Under the pieces are notes generated by a model. That model was given only the letters and a program-made list of their open reading frames with translations. It made no database searches and had not been told where the DNA came from. A stretch of DNA of 64,000 nucleotides. Source: Flavobacterium gawalongense. GTDB lineage: Bacteria > Bacteroidota > Bacteroidia > Flavobacteriales > Flavobacteriaceae. Positions 54,977-62,199 of this stretch are shown piece after piece. Every line of letters begins with the position of its first letter. Positions within the stretch are counted from its first letter, which is position 1. The translations under genes were made by a program, and so were the position numbers. The stretch lies in NCBI RefSeq assembly GCF_007097265.1, contig NZ_VJZP01000016.1, forward strand, positions 1,187 through 65,186, in the 5' to 3' direction.

Positions 54977-55110
54977 AAAAGCATCTTGTTTATTGATGAC
55001 TTGAAAGACGATCAATTCTACGAATTATACTCTGGAAGAAAAATGTATTTGAGCAAATAAGCTTGAGTTTATATATTGAAAAAGCCCCGTTTGGGGCTTT
55101 TTTTATGGAA
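54977..55110 (+). repeat. 134-bp direct repeat, copy 2 (orphan carB 3' end)
   Basis: A copy of the carB tail including its stop codon and the terminator hairpin (55083-55096, loop GTTT), 97% identical to 54015-54148. It has no upstream carB reading frame. It marks the right edge of an ~828-bp insertion or duplication. Confidence 0.95.
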
Positions 55111-55123
55111 TGTATTATGTGTT

Positions 55124-55627
55124 TTAGGCGATATTTTCGAGACCTCCCGGAAAAGGTCTGTACGCATAATAATGCAAAACTTCTTCGATAGCTGTTTTTA
55201 AGGCTTCGTTTATGGGAAGTTGAGTTGAGGCTAGTCTGTTGTCAATTTGTGAGAGTTGCATGTAGTAATCAGTAAAAACAGGTACGTAGAGTCCTTTGCT
55301 AATGGCTTCTTCGGCCGTTTTGTAGTTTTCTTGTTGTCCTTCTTTGATTATTTTGCAAGTGGTTAATCGCAGTTTGCCATATTTGTCTCTACTTGCAGCA
55401 TACCCAAAAAGCCTGCAAATTAATCCACGATAGCGATAGTTGCTGCAACTTCCAATGTTTCTGTCAAGAACAGTAAGTGGTCGGTATAAATGGCAATTGC
55501 TATCGGATTTGTTGTTTAGTTCGACTAACATTTCCTCGGCTTTACCGTTTAAAAATAAATACAATGCCCACGGTAAAAACTCCAAAGGCGAAGCATTGAT
55601 GTCCGGAGTGGAGTTTCTGATGAACAT
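55124..55627 (-). pseudogene. YkgJ-type cysteine-cluster protein, 5'-truncated
   Basis: The 167-residue frame keeps the family core: INASPLEFLPWALYLFLNGK, then IGSCSNYRYRGLICRLFGYA and ASRDKYGKLRLTTCK, a Cys-rich putative zinc/iron-sulfur region. Full-length relatives begin with an extra ~50-60 residues holding a CxxGCxxCC cluster. Here that part is absent: immediately upstream the sequence turns into repeat DNA (AACATATCGGAGAGCGGG at 55623-55640, then the 122-bp repeat). The encoded protein may still be made from ATG 55627 but would lack half its metal ligands. Confidence 0.75.
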
Positions 55628-55642
55628 ATCGGAGAGCGGGGG

Positions 55643-55764
55643 TTGGCATTTTTTATTTTAAAAGTATAAAAACTGCATATTTCTTATTGTTTTCGTGGCT
55701 TATGTTTGTGGGCACGGATTGCAAATCCGCGCTATCGAACTGGAGACATATCCGCGCGGTCGGG
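55643..55764 (+). repeat. 122-bp direct repeat, copy 1, with REP-like palindrome
   Basis: Identical to 56597-56718 except for one base near its right end. It contains GGGCACGGATTGCAAATCCG (from 55710), a near-palindrome that recurs inverted at 56558-56584. A run of eight G follows the right end. Confidence 0.93.
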
Positions 55765-55965
55765 GGGGGTCCGTATCAGCATATCCCTAAAGAAAACTTT
55801 AATCAATTAATCTATTTCAAATATATCCCTATCTGTTACGTTCATAATGCAATTATTTAACATCTGCCACACTCTTGTGAGCGTTATAAATTGATTTAAA
55901 ACGACTTATGTCTGCTTTTTTTTATTAACTTTGAGAGTTAATTTTTTTTATAAAAAATAGATGAA

Positions 55966-56202
55966 ATGAAAACACTATTTTTAAGTAGAATAATATGGCT
56001 CAGCGCAATCATTTTATTAGTCAACTGTAGCACCTTTGAGAGTAATATCATAGTGTGTAACCATTGCCCCTCAACTTCACCATGGGCGGTATGGAATCTT
56101 GATTTAAGCAATCCATGCTTCATGACCAAAAGCGAATGTGAAACATGGGCTAAAGGACATGTACCGGGTGACCAATGGGTGTGTGAGCAATGTAATAAAT
56201 AG
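55966..56202 (+). CDS. Small cysteine-rich lipoprotein
   Basis: A 78-residue protein. The signal MKTLFLSRIIWLSAIILLVN precedes lipobox Cys21. The short mature part holds two CxxC pairs, CNHC at 32-35 and CEQC at 73-76, and two further Cys, enough for a small zinc knuckle or disulfide-locked domain. Trp-rich patches (SPWAVWNLDL, DQWVCEQC) are also present. No family recognised. It lies isolated between repeats in the variable region behind carB. Confidence 0.7.
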   Translation: MKTLFLSRIIWLSAIILLVNCSTFESNIIVCNHCPSTSPWAVWNLDLSNPCFMTKSECETWAKGHVPGDQWVCEQCNK

Positions 56203-56596
56203 ACAGACTCTTTCTTACTATATTACGCCCAAACTAATACCATCTCTTATACGTGTATGATATATCCCTATCCGATTCGCGTGTGTAAAACCAATCAATC
56301 GAATTATATTGATTATTTGACCGTCTGTTACGCGGGCGCAAATTAATTAATTTGCATTAATTCAGTTAACAGATTTAAACTAAAAAATGGTTGGGCAACT
56401 ATCTCAAATAAAAAAGAGGCTGTCTCAAAAAAGCAGCCTCTTTTTGGTGCGGATAATAGTCCCGAAGCGTCGGGAGAAGCCACACGCCTTAAAAAAATGG
56501 TAACTATTCAGGTTGCAATACAGCAATAGTTTTAAAAGCAACTAAAACATTTTGTCTGATAGCGCGGATTTGCAATCTGTGCCCTTAAAGATTGGC
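56203..56596. other. Gene-poor, repeat-derived stretch
   Basis: About 390 bases between the small lipoprotein and the second 122-bp repeat contain an orphan terminator (56416-56440), a short CCCGAAGCGTCGGG palindrome (56461-56474) and an inverted REP-like copy GATAGCGCGGATTTGCAATC (from 56558). I see no coding frame with support. Confidence 0.6.
56416..56440. terminator. Orphan bidirectional terminator
   Basis: GAGGCTG/CAGCCTC, flanked by A5 and T5, extends to a 12-bp stem. It is more than 200 bases from the nearest gene end. Confidence 0.7.
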
Positions 56597-56718
56597 TTGG
56601 CATTTTTTATTTTAAAAGTATAAAAACTGCATATTTCTTATTGTTTTCGTGGCTTATGTTTGTGGGCACGGATTGCAAATCCGCGCTATCGAACTGGAGA
56701 CATATCCGCACGGTCGGG
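56597..56718 (+). repeat. 122-bp direct repeat, copy 2
   Basis: Second copy of the element at 55643-55764 with one substitution (CGCGCGG to CGCACGG). The REP-like palindrome lies at 56664-56690. It is followed by a decayed third copy of the carB-tail terminator segment (56723-56773). Confidence 0.93.
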
Positions 56719-56749
56719 AAATAAAACTTGAATTTGTTATATGTAAAAA

Positions 56750-56763
56750 GCCCCGTTTGGGGC
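56750..56763 (+). terminator. Third copy of the carB-type terminator
   Basis: GCCCC/GGGGC with a GTTT loop and A5/T7 flanks. The ~25 bases before it (AACTTGAATTTGTTATATG) are a degraded match to the segment preceding the terminator at 55083. Confidence 0.8.
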
Positions 56764-56776
56764 TTTTTTTGTGGGA

Positions 56777-56804
56777 TAGTTTTTTGTGTTAGTGGCTCAT
56801 TGTT
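56777..56804 (+). repeat. 28-bp direct repeat, copy 1
   Basis: TAGTTTTTTGTGTTAGTGGC and the next eight bases are repeated exactly at 57315-57342. It is part of the repeat mosaic around the toxin remnant. Confidence 0.85.
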
Positions 56805-56845
56805 GTGGGAGAAAAATCAGAGAAATTTGCCCAGCGTTTCCGATT

Positions 56846-56901
56846 AACATATCGGAGAGCGGGTGACATTTGCGCAGCGTAAACCGACTAACTCTTCGTA
56901 G
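56846..56901 (+). repeat. Compound short repeats flanking the toxin-antitoxin remnant
   Basis: AACATATCGGAGAGCGGG (56846-56863) repeats 55623-55640 exactly. The next 37 bases (56865-56901, with GCAGCGTAAACCGACTAACT inside) repeat at 57360-57396 with one mismatch. Confidence 0.85.
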
Positions 56902-56909
56902 CGCGGGAT

Positions 56910-57056
56910 TTAAGGTTTTATCCTAACTATTTTGTTGTCTTTGAGAATAACCAATTCGCTATTAGTTTTCTTCTTGAATTCGATTAATTTCTCGTAAACC
57001 TTGCTCATTCCGTCAATGATTTTTTGTTGGTTTTGAGATCTTTTATACTCTTTCAT
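56910..57056 (-). CDS. Small partner protein of the zeta-type toxin remnant
   Basis: A 48-residue frame starting MKEYKRSQNQQKIIDGMSKV and ending NSELVILKDNKIVRIKP. Its start overlaps the end of the truncated zeta-like frame by 14 bases. In Bacteroidota, small basic proteins of this size and ending commonly sit directly behind zeta-toxin-like ATPase genes, and I take it as that partner, possibly the antitoxin, from context only. The frame itself is complete. Flanked on both sides by the 28-bp and 37-bp repeats. Confidence 0.65.
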   Translation of the reverse strand: MKEYKRSQNQQKIIDGMSKVYEKLIEFKKKTNSELVILKDNKIVRIKP

Positions 57057-57255
57057 TCCAATATTTTTTTAAGTTATCAAATTTAGTTTCGCTTAAAATT
57101 TTAATTTCAGTTTCTAAAGATTTTTCTGCAATTAATTCTGGTGCTCCAAATGAATTATCAAAAATAAGTACTTCATCTGCAATTTCAAGATAAATTTCAA
57201 AAAGGTTTTTAATTCCATTGATGTATCTACGCTTTATGACTTTGTAGCAATTAGT
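57043..57255 (-). pseudogene. C-terminal remnant of a zeta-toxin family ATPase
   Basis: An open frame of about 70 codons without a start reads VIKRRYINGIKNLFEIYLEI then ADEVLIFDNSFGAPELIAEK and ends KYWNERV. This matches the C-terminal third of chromosomal zeta-toxin-like (COG4185) P-loop kinases, where the xxRRYxxGLKNLF helix and the DNS motif are conserved. The ~130 N-terminal residues with the P-loop are missing, and a stop (57258-57256) and unrelated repeat DNA lie upstream. It cannot encode an active kinase. Confidence 0.75.
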
Positions 57256-57285
57256 TTAAATTGTAAAGGCATATTGAAGTGGGTA

Positions 57286-57396
57286 CGAAGTCGGGAGACT
57301 TCGCACAGCCGGGGTAGTTTTTTGTGTTAGTGGCTCATTGTTACGGGGTCAAAGTCGAAGACATTTGCCCAGCGTAAACCGACTAACTCTTCGTAG
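57286..57396 (+). repeat. Repeat cluster upstream of the toxin remnant
   Basis: It contains the perfect hairpin CGAAGTCGGGAGACTTCG near 57286-57303, the second copy of the 28-bp repeat (57315-57342) and the second copy of the 37-bp repeat (57360-57396). Together with 56777-56901 it brackets the remnant toxin pair in direct orientation. Confidence 0.8.
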
Positions 57397-57411
57397 AGCT
57401 GGTTATTCTAT

Positions 57412-58119
57412 TTACAACTCTTCAAATTCTTTATAGACGTCATTATCGAAAACGTGTGCCATAAGTATTTCATCTTGTTTTATAGTTATGTCCATTTCAA
57501 AACTATTATACTTTTCTTCATCACTTTCATAAAGCAAAATTGCTTTATAATATTCTGTATTGAATTTTACTTTTTTCGTTTCATCATTTCTATAACCACT
57601 TATTAAAGGTATTATTTTTAAGTAGTTAGTTTCTTTTGGTGGAGGTATGTATCTAACGAAACCCACGTAAACTTTATTAGATTTTAGTGTTATCTGTATT
57701 AATAATTCTTCTTTTGCAACTTTTTTAAACAATTTTTCAATCTCATCCCCAAAATCATCTACGGCTTGTTCAACAGGAGTTTGTTTTTTAAAATAATCAA
57801 ACCATTCAAGAATCTTATTCAATGAATGTGTGAATAAAAAAATGAATAAAAAATTGAAGATAAAAGTCCAAAGAAGAGGTTGTTCTTCTATAGGGAGTTG
57901 ATATAAAAACCTATGTATTGATGGAATTAAAGTAGGTTTAAAATAGTTTAATATTATCCTGCCTAAATAAGTAAAGAAGAATATTACACTACCTGTTATA
58001 ACCGAATTAAATACTAACCTTTGGGTTTCTATTCTGTCATACTTGTACTTAAAATAGACATAACGAGTTAAATAATAATAACCGCTTAATATAGGAAATA
58101 ACCAAAGACTTTCAGGCAT
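57412..58119 (-). CDS. Membrane protein with cytosolic strand-rich domain (unit gene 3)
   Basis: A 235-residue protein of unknown family. Three hydrophobic segments lie at ~3-22, ~38-60 and ~82-105. After a charged helix (EQAVDDFGDEIEKLFKKVAK) a cytosolic domain from ~140 is strand-rich and opens ELLIQITLKSNKVYVGFVRY, which recalls small-barrel (Sm-like) domains attached to membrane anchors in other bacterial families such as DUF6338. That resemblance is weak. It starts four bases after the 76-residue gene, the last gene of a compact three-gene unit. Confidence 0.75.
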   Translation of the reverse strand: MPESLWLFPILSGYYYLTRYVYFKYKYDRIETQRLVFNSVITGSVIFFFTYLGRIILNYFKPTLIPSIHRFLYQLPIEEQPLLWTFIFNFLFIFLFTHSLNKILEWFDYFKKQTPVEQAVDDFGDEIEKLFKKVAKEELLIQITLKSNKVYVGFVRYIPPPKETNYLKIIPLISGYRNDETKKVKFNTEYYKAILLYESDEEKYNSFEMDITIKQDEILMAHVFDNDVYKEFEEL

Positions 58120-58122
58120 ATT

Positions 58123-58353
58123 CTATTTTTTCGGGGTTTCTTTTTTAACGATGTTTGATTCAGATATTGTCTTAATTATAGCTTTAATTTTAGCATTTTT
58201 AAAATATATCTTTGGTTCAATAAAAATTGCTCCTCTATTGTCTTCTCGTAATCCAATATCTTTTCCACTTCTATTTAAGATAACTCTACTATAATTTGAC
58301 ATATTAAAGATGTTTAGTTCCTCAAAGATATTACAAATTTTATTCCAAATCAT
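58123..58353 (-). CDS. 76-residue hypothetical protein (unit gene 2)
   Basis: A small soluble protein beginning MIWNKICNIFEELNIFNMSN, with a central NRSGKDIGLREDNRGAIFIE section and a basic tail (SNIVKKETPKK). No signal peptide, membrane segment or known domain. Its ATG overlaps the stop of the upstream lipoprotein gene by four bases (ATGA), and the next gene follows three bases after its stop. This tight packing is the main evidence that it is a real gene. Function unknown. Confidence 0.68.
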   Translation of the reverse strand: MIWNKICNIFEELNIFNMSNYSRVILNRSGKDIGLREDNRGAIFIEPKIYFKNAKIKAIIKTISESNIVKKETPKK

Positions 58354-59333
58354 ATTTCATTTATAGATTTTTCTTTTCTACTTTTTGTTTTAGTCTCTTC
58401 TATTTTATTTTCTAAACTGTCTCTTTTAACACTATTTTCAAGTATTTTTTTTCTGTTATAATACTCTTTTTTTGATAAATATGTAATTGATTTTTCTAAA
58501 GTATACTTTTTATAAACCGTTAAGGTTCTTGAATTTTTCATAATTATGTCTCCTGTTATTCCTGTACCTGGGTTGTTTAGAGTCCCAAAACCATCGCCAT
58601 TTATATTTTGCATTGCTGACATTGCTTCTTCATTTTGTTCTAATGAAAAAATTGTAGATGGCAAATTATCATTATTAAATGACTGCTTAAAAACTATAAA
58701 TATACTGTCCCTATCAATTATAAACTCATTCTTATTGAATTTTTCTTGGATATAATTTGAATTATATATTTTATCATTTATATTAAAATAGTTCCTGCTT
58801 TTTAAAGGATTTGATTTATCAATTAATGCATCAGGTATTTGATATAACTTATCACCTTGACCAATTTTTTTATAAGTTAATGTAGGTTCATAGTTATTAT
58901 TGTTATCCGTGTAACATTCATATAATAAATTTGCATCAACTAAATCAGGTAAATTATATTTCTTTTGATATATCGGATATATGCAATCAATATTATCAAC
59001 TAAACTAATGCTTTTTAATTTTCCATTAATAAAATTATATTTAAATTCAACTCTACATAAATCTGTTAAATAGTAAAATCTTATATAACTATCATTTTCT
59101 ATTATTTTCTCATCTGACAACAAAGATGTTACCTCAAAAAATTCATCAAGTGTCATATTTTCCCAATACTTTAAAAATATTTTAGGTTCAGATTTTATTT
59201 TTTCAGAAAGACTTTTTTCACCGTTTTTGTTATTTACTTTTTTAACTTCATTGGTTTTATTATTTTCTTTATTGCAACTGATTAAACTGATAATTAAAAA
59301 AAGAAAATAGAAATACTTTATAGTTTTACTCAT
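58350..59333 (-). CDS. Lipoprotein of unknown function (unit gene 1)
   Basis: A 327-residue predicted lipoprotein. The lipobox LISC puts the lipidated Cys at residue 20, followed by an Asn/Lys-rich linker. The body (~50-270) mixes helices and strands (KYWENMTLDEFFEVTSLLSD, FKYNFINGKLKSISLVDNID) with no recognised domain. The C-terminus is a long charged helix (LSKKEYYNRKKILENSVKRD and onward). It is more AT-rich than the core genes around carB. First gene of the three-gene unit, overlapping the next by four bases. Confidence 0.75.
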   Translation of the reverse strand: MSKTIKYFYFLFLIISLISCNKENNKTNEVKKVNNKNGEKSLSEKIKSEPKIFLKYWENMTLDEFFEVTSLLSDEKIIENDSYIRFYYLTDLCRVEFKYNFINGKLKSISLVDNIDCIYPIYQKKYNLPDLVDANLLYECYTDNNNNYEPTLTYKKIGQGDKLYQIPDALIDKSNPLKSRNYFNINDKIYNSNYIQEKFNKNEFIIDRDSIFIVFKQSFNNDNLPSTIFSLEQNEEAMSAMQNINGDGFGTLNNPGTGITGDIIMKNSRTLTVYKKYTLEKSITYLSKKEYYNRKKILENSVKRDSLENKIEETKTKSRKEKSINEI

Positions 59334-59363
59334 TATATTTGTTACTAATTAAATTTATATATT

Positions 59364-59573
59364 ATGGACAAAGTGCGTGTAATTATTAGACTGCCTAAAT
59401 TTGAAATATACCAAAACGAAAATACTAAAGAGTGGTATTGGCGTATTAAAGTTGGTTCAGATATTGTTGCTTCCTCTTCTGAAGGATATAAAAACCATTC
59501 AGAGTGTTTGAAAAATGTAACAAGTGTTGAGAAACATATAAAATATTTAAGAGAAAACGATTTAATCAAATAG
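59364..59573 (+). CDS. DUF1508 (YegP-like) domain protein
   Basis: A 69-residue single-domain protein: LPKFEIYQNENTKEWYWRIK, GSDIVASSSEGYKNHSECLK and VTSVEKHIKYL match the DUF1508 repeat (FEIY ... WYWR ... IASSEGY). Such proteins are small beta-beta-alpha folds of unknown role. Its 3' end overlaps by 12 bp the convergent 52-residue gene. Confidence 0.82.
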   Translation: MDKVRVIIRLPKFEIYQNENTKEWYWRIKVGSDIVASSSEGYKNHSECLKNVTSVEKHIKYLRENDLIK

Positions 59574-59720
59574 ATATTCTACTGTTGGGTCGTGACCAAT
59601 TATTTTTTCTGTTTCTCTTTTACTTTTTAATAACTCTTCTGCCTCTTCTCTAGTATTTGCATAAATTTCACATCCGTGGAACTTTCCATTATGTTTGTAT
59701 TCGGTTAAGTATTTTTTCAT
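59562..59720 (-). CDS. 52-residue hypothetical protein
   Basis: A short complete frame, MKKYLTEYKHNGKFHGCEIY then ANTREEAEELLKSKRETEKI and a DPTVEYLFD end. The pattern of two strands followed by a helix with TREEAEEL is typical of tiny bacterial proteins of the type that modify or sense substrates, but I do not recognise the family. Codon use looks coding. It is convergent with and overlaps the DUF1508 gene, the kind of arrangement seen in variable regions. Confidence 0.55.
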   Translation of the reverse strand: MKKYLTEYKHNGKFHGCEIYANTREEAEELLKSKRETEKIIGHDPTVEYLFD

Positions 59721-59879
59721 AAGTTATGTTTTTAGCACGTTGGTTCTTTATAATCTCACACAACTTGCATATAGGTCTGATGATGTCCGACTTATCATCC
59801 CTAAATTAGGTCGCTTTGTCTTATAAATGTCAGATTTTATTTATTTTCAAATATAGCCAAATTTAGTACCCCTTTATAT

Positions 59880-61016
59880 TTATGCAGTATTTTCTGTAAC
59901 AACTATTTTCTCAAAAAAGTTGTCAGGACTAATGAGTTCTGTTTTGGCATCGGGATAACTGTTAGTGAAAGCTTTGGTAATTTTGCCTTTGTTTCCCCAT
60001 TTCATTTCGTAAGCCGTGATTTGTTGTTCGTCCTGAACGATAAAATCCACTTCTTGTTGCTGCAAGGTTCTCCAAAAATAGTAATTGTAGTCCTTTTGCG
60101 CATATTCGTTGGCTTTTATGATTTCCATAACCACAAAGTTTTCCCATAAAGCACCCACATCATTCCGCAATTCTACTGGCGAAAAATTATCGATAATGGC
60201 ATTGCGAATTCCTAAATCATAAAAGTAGACTTTTCGCATTTTTGTAACTTCTTTTCTTTCATTGGTGGCATAACTTTTTAAACGAAACAACACAAACGAT
60301 TTTTCCAATAAATCAATGTAATTGTCCACTGTTTCCGACTTCACTTTTAATTGTGTCGCTAATTCGTTTAGGGAAACTTCACAGCCTATTTGATGCGCCA
60401 AGAGTTGCAATAACTTATTCAGTAAATCAGGTTTTCTAATGTCTTTCCAAGCCAAAACATCTTTATATAGATATTGGTTGGCAATGCTTTTTAGGTATTT
60501 TTTGGCGTGAATTTTATTGTTTAAAACATCAGGATACATTCCGTAAACGAGATGCCAGTTTAGGTTTTCCGTGAATTTCAGGAAACCGTTTTTGGTGTAT
60601 ATTTCTTCCATACTCAACGGGTATAAATGAAATACAAAATGCCTACCTGTCAATGGTTCAAAAATTTCGTCCGCTATTTCCAAAGCCGAAGAACCACTGG
60701 CGATAAATTGAACACCTTTGATGTTGTCAAAAAGCATTTTCAAACACAATCCGATGTTTTTTATTTGTTGGGCTTCGTCTATAAGTACTATTTTGTTGTC
60801 GCCCACAATTTGTCGTAATTTTTCGGCCGTGGGTTCTTCAAATAATTTTTTTATATGGGATTCTTCTCCATTTAAACTCAAAAATGGATAGGGTAATTGT
60901 TGCAGCATCTCTTTTAGTAAGGTTGATTTTCCTACTTGTCGAGCGCCAATAAGCACAAGGACTTTGTCTTTAAAAAGCCATTGTGTGAGCGTTTGTATTT
61001 GTAATCTTTGATACAT
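59880..61016 (-). CDS. AAA ATPase with DUF4143 domain
   Basis: A 378-residue protein of the ATP-binding AAA_14/DUF4143 family. Walker A is GARQVGKSTL (Lys30), Walker B IVLIDEAQQI at ~78, and sensor IASGSSALEI at ~110. The C-terminal DUF4143 part (~190-378) includes EVSLNELATQLKVKSETVDN, a helix-turn-helix-like segment, and YYFWRTLQQQEVDFIVQDEQ, a PD-(D/E)xK-like motif. These ATPases occur in many copies in Bacteroidota and their function is unsettled. Upstream lies an 18-bp perfect inverted repeat. Confidence 0.92.
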   Translation of the reverse strand: MYQRLQIQTLTQWLFKDKVLVLIGARQVGKSTLLKEMLQQLPYPFLSLNGEESHIKKLFEEPTAEKLRQIVGDNKIVLIDEAQQIKNIGLCLKMLFDNIKGVQFIASGSSALEIADEIFEPLTGRHFVFHLYPLSMEEIYTKNGFLKFTENLNWHLVYGMYPDVLNNKIHAKKYLKSIANQYLYKDVLAWKDIRKPDLLNKLLQLLAHQIGCEVSLNELATQLKVKSETVDNYIDLLEKSFVLFRLKSYATNERKEVTKMRKVYFYDLGIRNAIIDNFSPVELRNDVGALWENFVVMEIIKANEYAQKDYNYYFWRTLQQQEVDFIVQDEQQITAYEMKWGNKGKITKAFTNSYPDAKTELISPDNFFEKIVVTENTA

Positions 61017-61045
61017 AATGATACAAAGATATAAATATTTATTAC

Positions 61046-61111
61046 ATAATGGAAAAATTAATACTTTTTTTTACATTATAACGGAAATATTAATATTAAT
61101 TTTTCCATTAT
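61046..61111 (-). promoter_or_regulatory. 18-bp inverted repeat, putative operator of the AAA/DUF4143 gene
   Basis: ATAATGGAAAAATTAATA (61046-61063) is perfectly inverted at 61094-61111. Between the arms lies a related half-site ATAACGGAAATATTAA, and just beyond them TATACTGGAAATTT. All four words share the ATAnYGGAAA core. They lie 30-100 bases before the ATG, over the expected promoter, which is the geometry of a repressor operator, possibly bound by the gene's own helix-turn-helix-bearing product. Confidence 0.6.
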
Positions 61112-61121
61112 ACTGGAAATT

Positions 61122-62030
61122 TCAATGCTTTTTTACTTGCTTCTTCTTCAATTTCTCCTTGAAAAAATCAATGGTTCTTGTCCACGATAAAGTAGCAGCT
61201 GCTTCGTCGTATCTGGGAGTGGTATTATTATGAAAACCATGATTGACTCCGGCATAGAAATAAGCGATATGTTCTACTTTGTTCTTTTTAAGGATGGCTT
61301 CAAAAGCTGGCCAACCCTCATTTACTTTAGTGTCTAAACCGGCATAATTTGCCATTATGGGTGTTTTTATTTTTTCGGCTTCCTCGGCTGTTGGTTGTCC
61401 GCCGTAATAAGGAACTGCCGCGCATAAATCTGGGATTTTGACCGCCATCATATTGGCAATCCAACCCCCAAAACAAAATCCAACCACACCAATATGTCCA
61501 TTACAATCTTTATGTGATTTTAGGTATTCATAGGCTGCAATGAAGTCTTCGAGCATTTCTTCTCGGGTACGTTTTTTTTGTAATTCCCTTCCGGCATCAT
61601 CATTTCCGGGATAACCGCCCAAAGGGGATAAAGCGTCTGGTGCCAAAGTGATAAATCCTTCTATTGCGGCTCTTCGGCCTACATCTTCAATATACGGATT
61701 CAGTCCGCGGTTTTCATGTACGACAATGATTCCCGGTAATTTTTTTTTGGTTCCCGTTGGTTGGGATAAAAGTCCTTTGATAGTTCCTCCTCCTTTCGGA
61801 GATTGGTATGTGATGTATTCTGATTTCAACCTTGGATCACCGGGTTTAATCAAAATAGAATCCAAGTAATTAGGCGTCATAAAGCTAAGAAGTGATGGTA
61901 GCGTAACGCTGCCTATAGCAAACAGCGATAACTTTTCAACAAATTGCCTTCTTTCTATTTTGTTATGCGCGTAGTCATCGTACAAATCAAAAATTTCCTG
62001 ACTGATGTCTTCTTTGGTTAGCTTTTTCAT
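61122..62030 (-). CDS. Dienelactone hydrolase family protein, exported
   Basis: A 302-residue alpha/beta hydrolase from ATG 62030; a TTG six codons upstream is less likely. The N-terminus carries ERRQFVEKLSLFAIGSVTLP, a twin-arginine-like signal, suggesting folded export. The DLH hallmarks are present: IIVVHENRGLNP with Glu106, GVVGFCFGGW with nucleophile Cys186, NYAGLDTKVN for the Asp and GVNHGFHNN for the His. Dienelactone hydrolases open lactone rings; in this branch the natural substrate is unknown. Its 3' end adjoins the inverted repeat of the next gene. Confidence 0.9.
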   Translation of the reverse strand: MKKLTKEDISQEIFDLYDDYAHNKIERRQFVEKLSLFAIGSVTLPSLLSFMTPNYLDSILIKPGDPRLKSEYITYQSPKGGGTIKGLLSQPTGTKKKLPGIIVVHENRGLNPYIEDVGRRAAIEGFITLAPDALSPLGGYPGNDDAGRELQKKRTREEMLEDFIAAYEYLKSHKDCNGHIGVVGFCFGGWIANMMAVKIPDLCAAVPYYGGQPTAEEAEKIKTPIMANYAGLDTKVNEGWPAFEAILKKNKVEHIAYFYAGVNHGFHNNTTPRYDEAAATLSWTRTIDFFKEKLKKKQVKKH

Positions 62031-62199
62031 GTTGTTTATTTGATACAACTAATTTAGGGAAAAAAGCGATTGTTTTAGCATCAGTAGTGATTGCATTGTT
62101 TTAATCCATGCTTTTGAACTAGAAAGATGTCACTATGGTCCGGTTTGTAATTTATTGAGATTACTTTCTCTAAAAATAGATTCAAAGCAACCATAAAAA

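Noticed and set aside
55643..56718. The two 122-bp repeats as a CRISPR array
   Set aside because: Only two units with 832 bases between them, too long for CRISPR repeats, and no cas genes.
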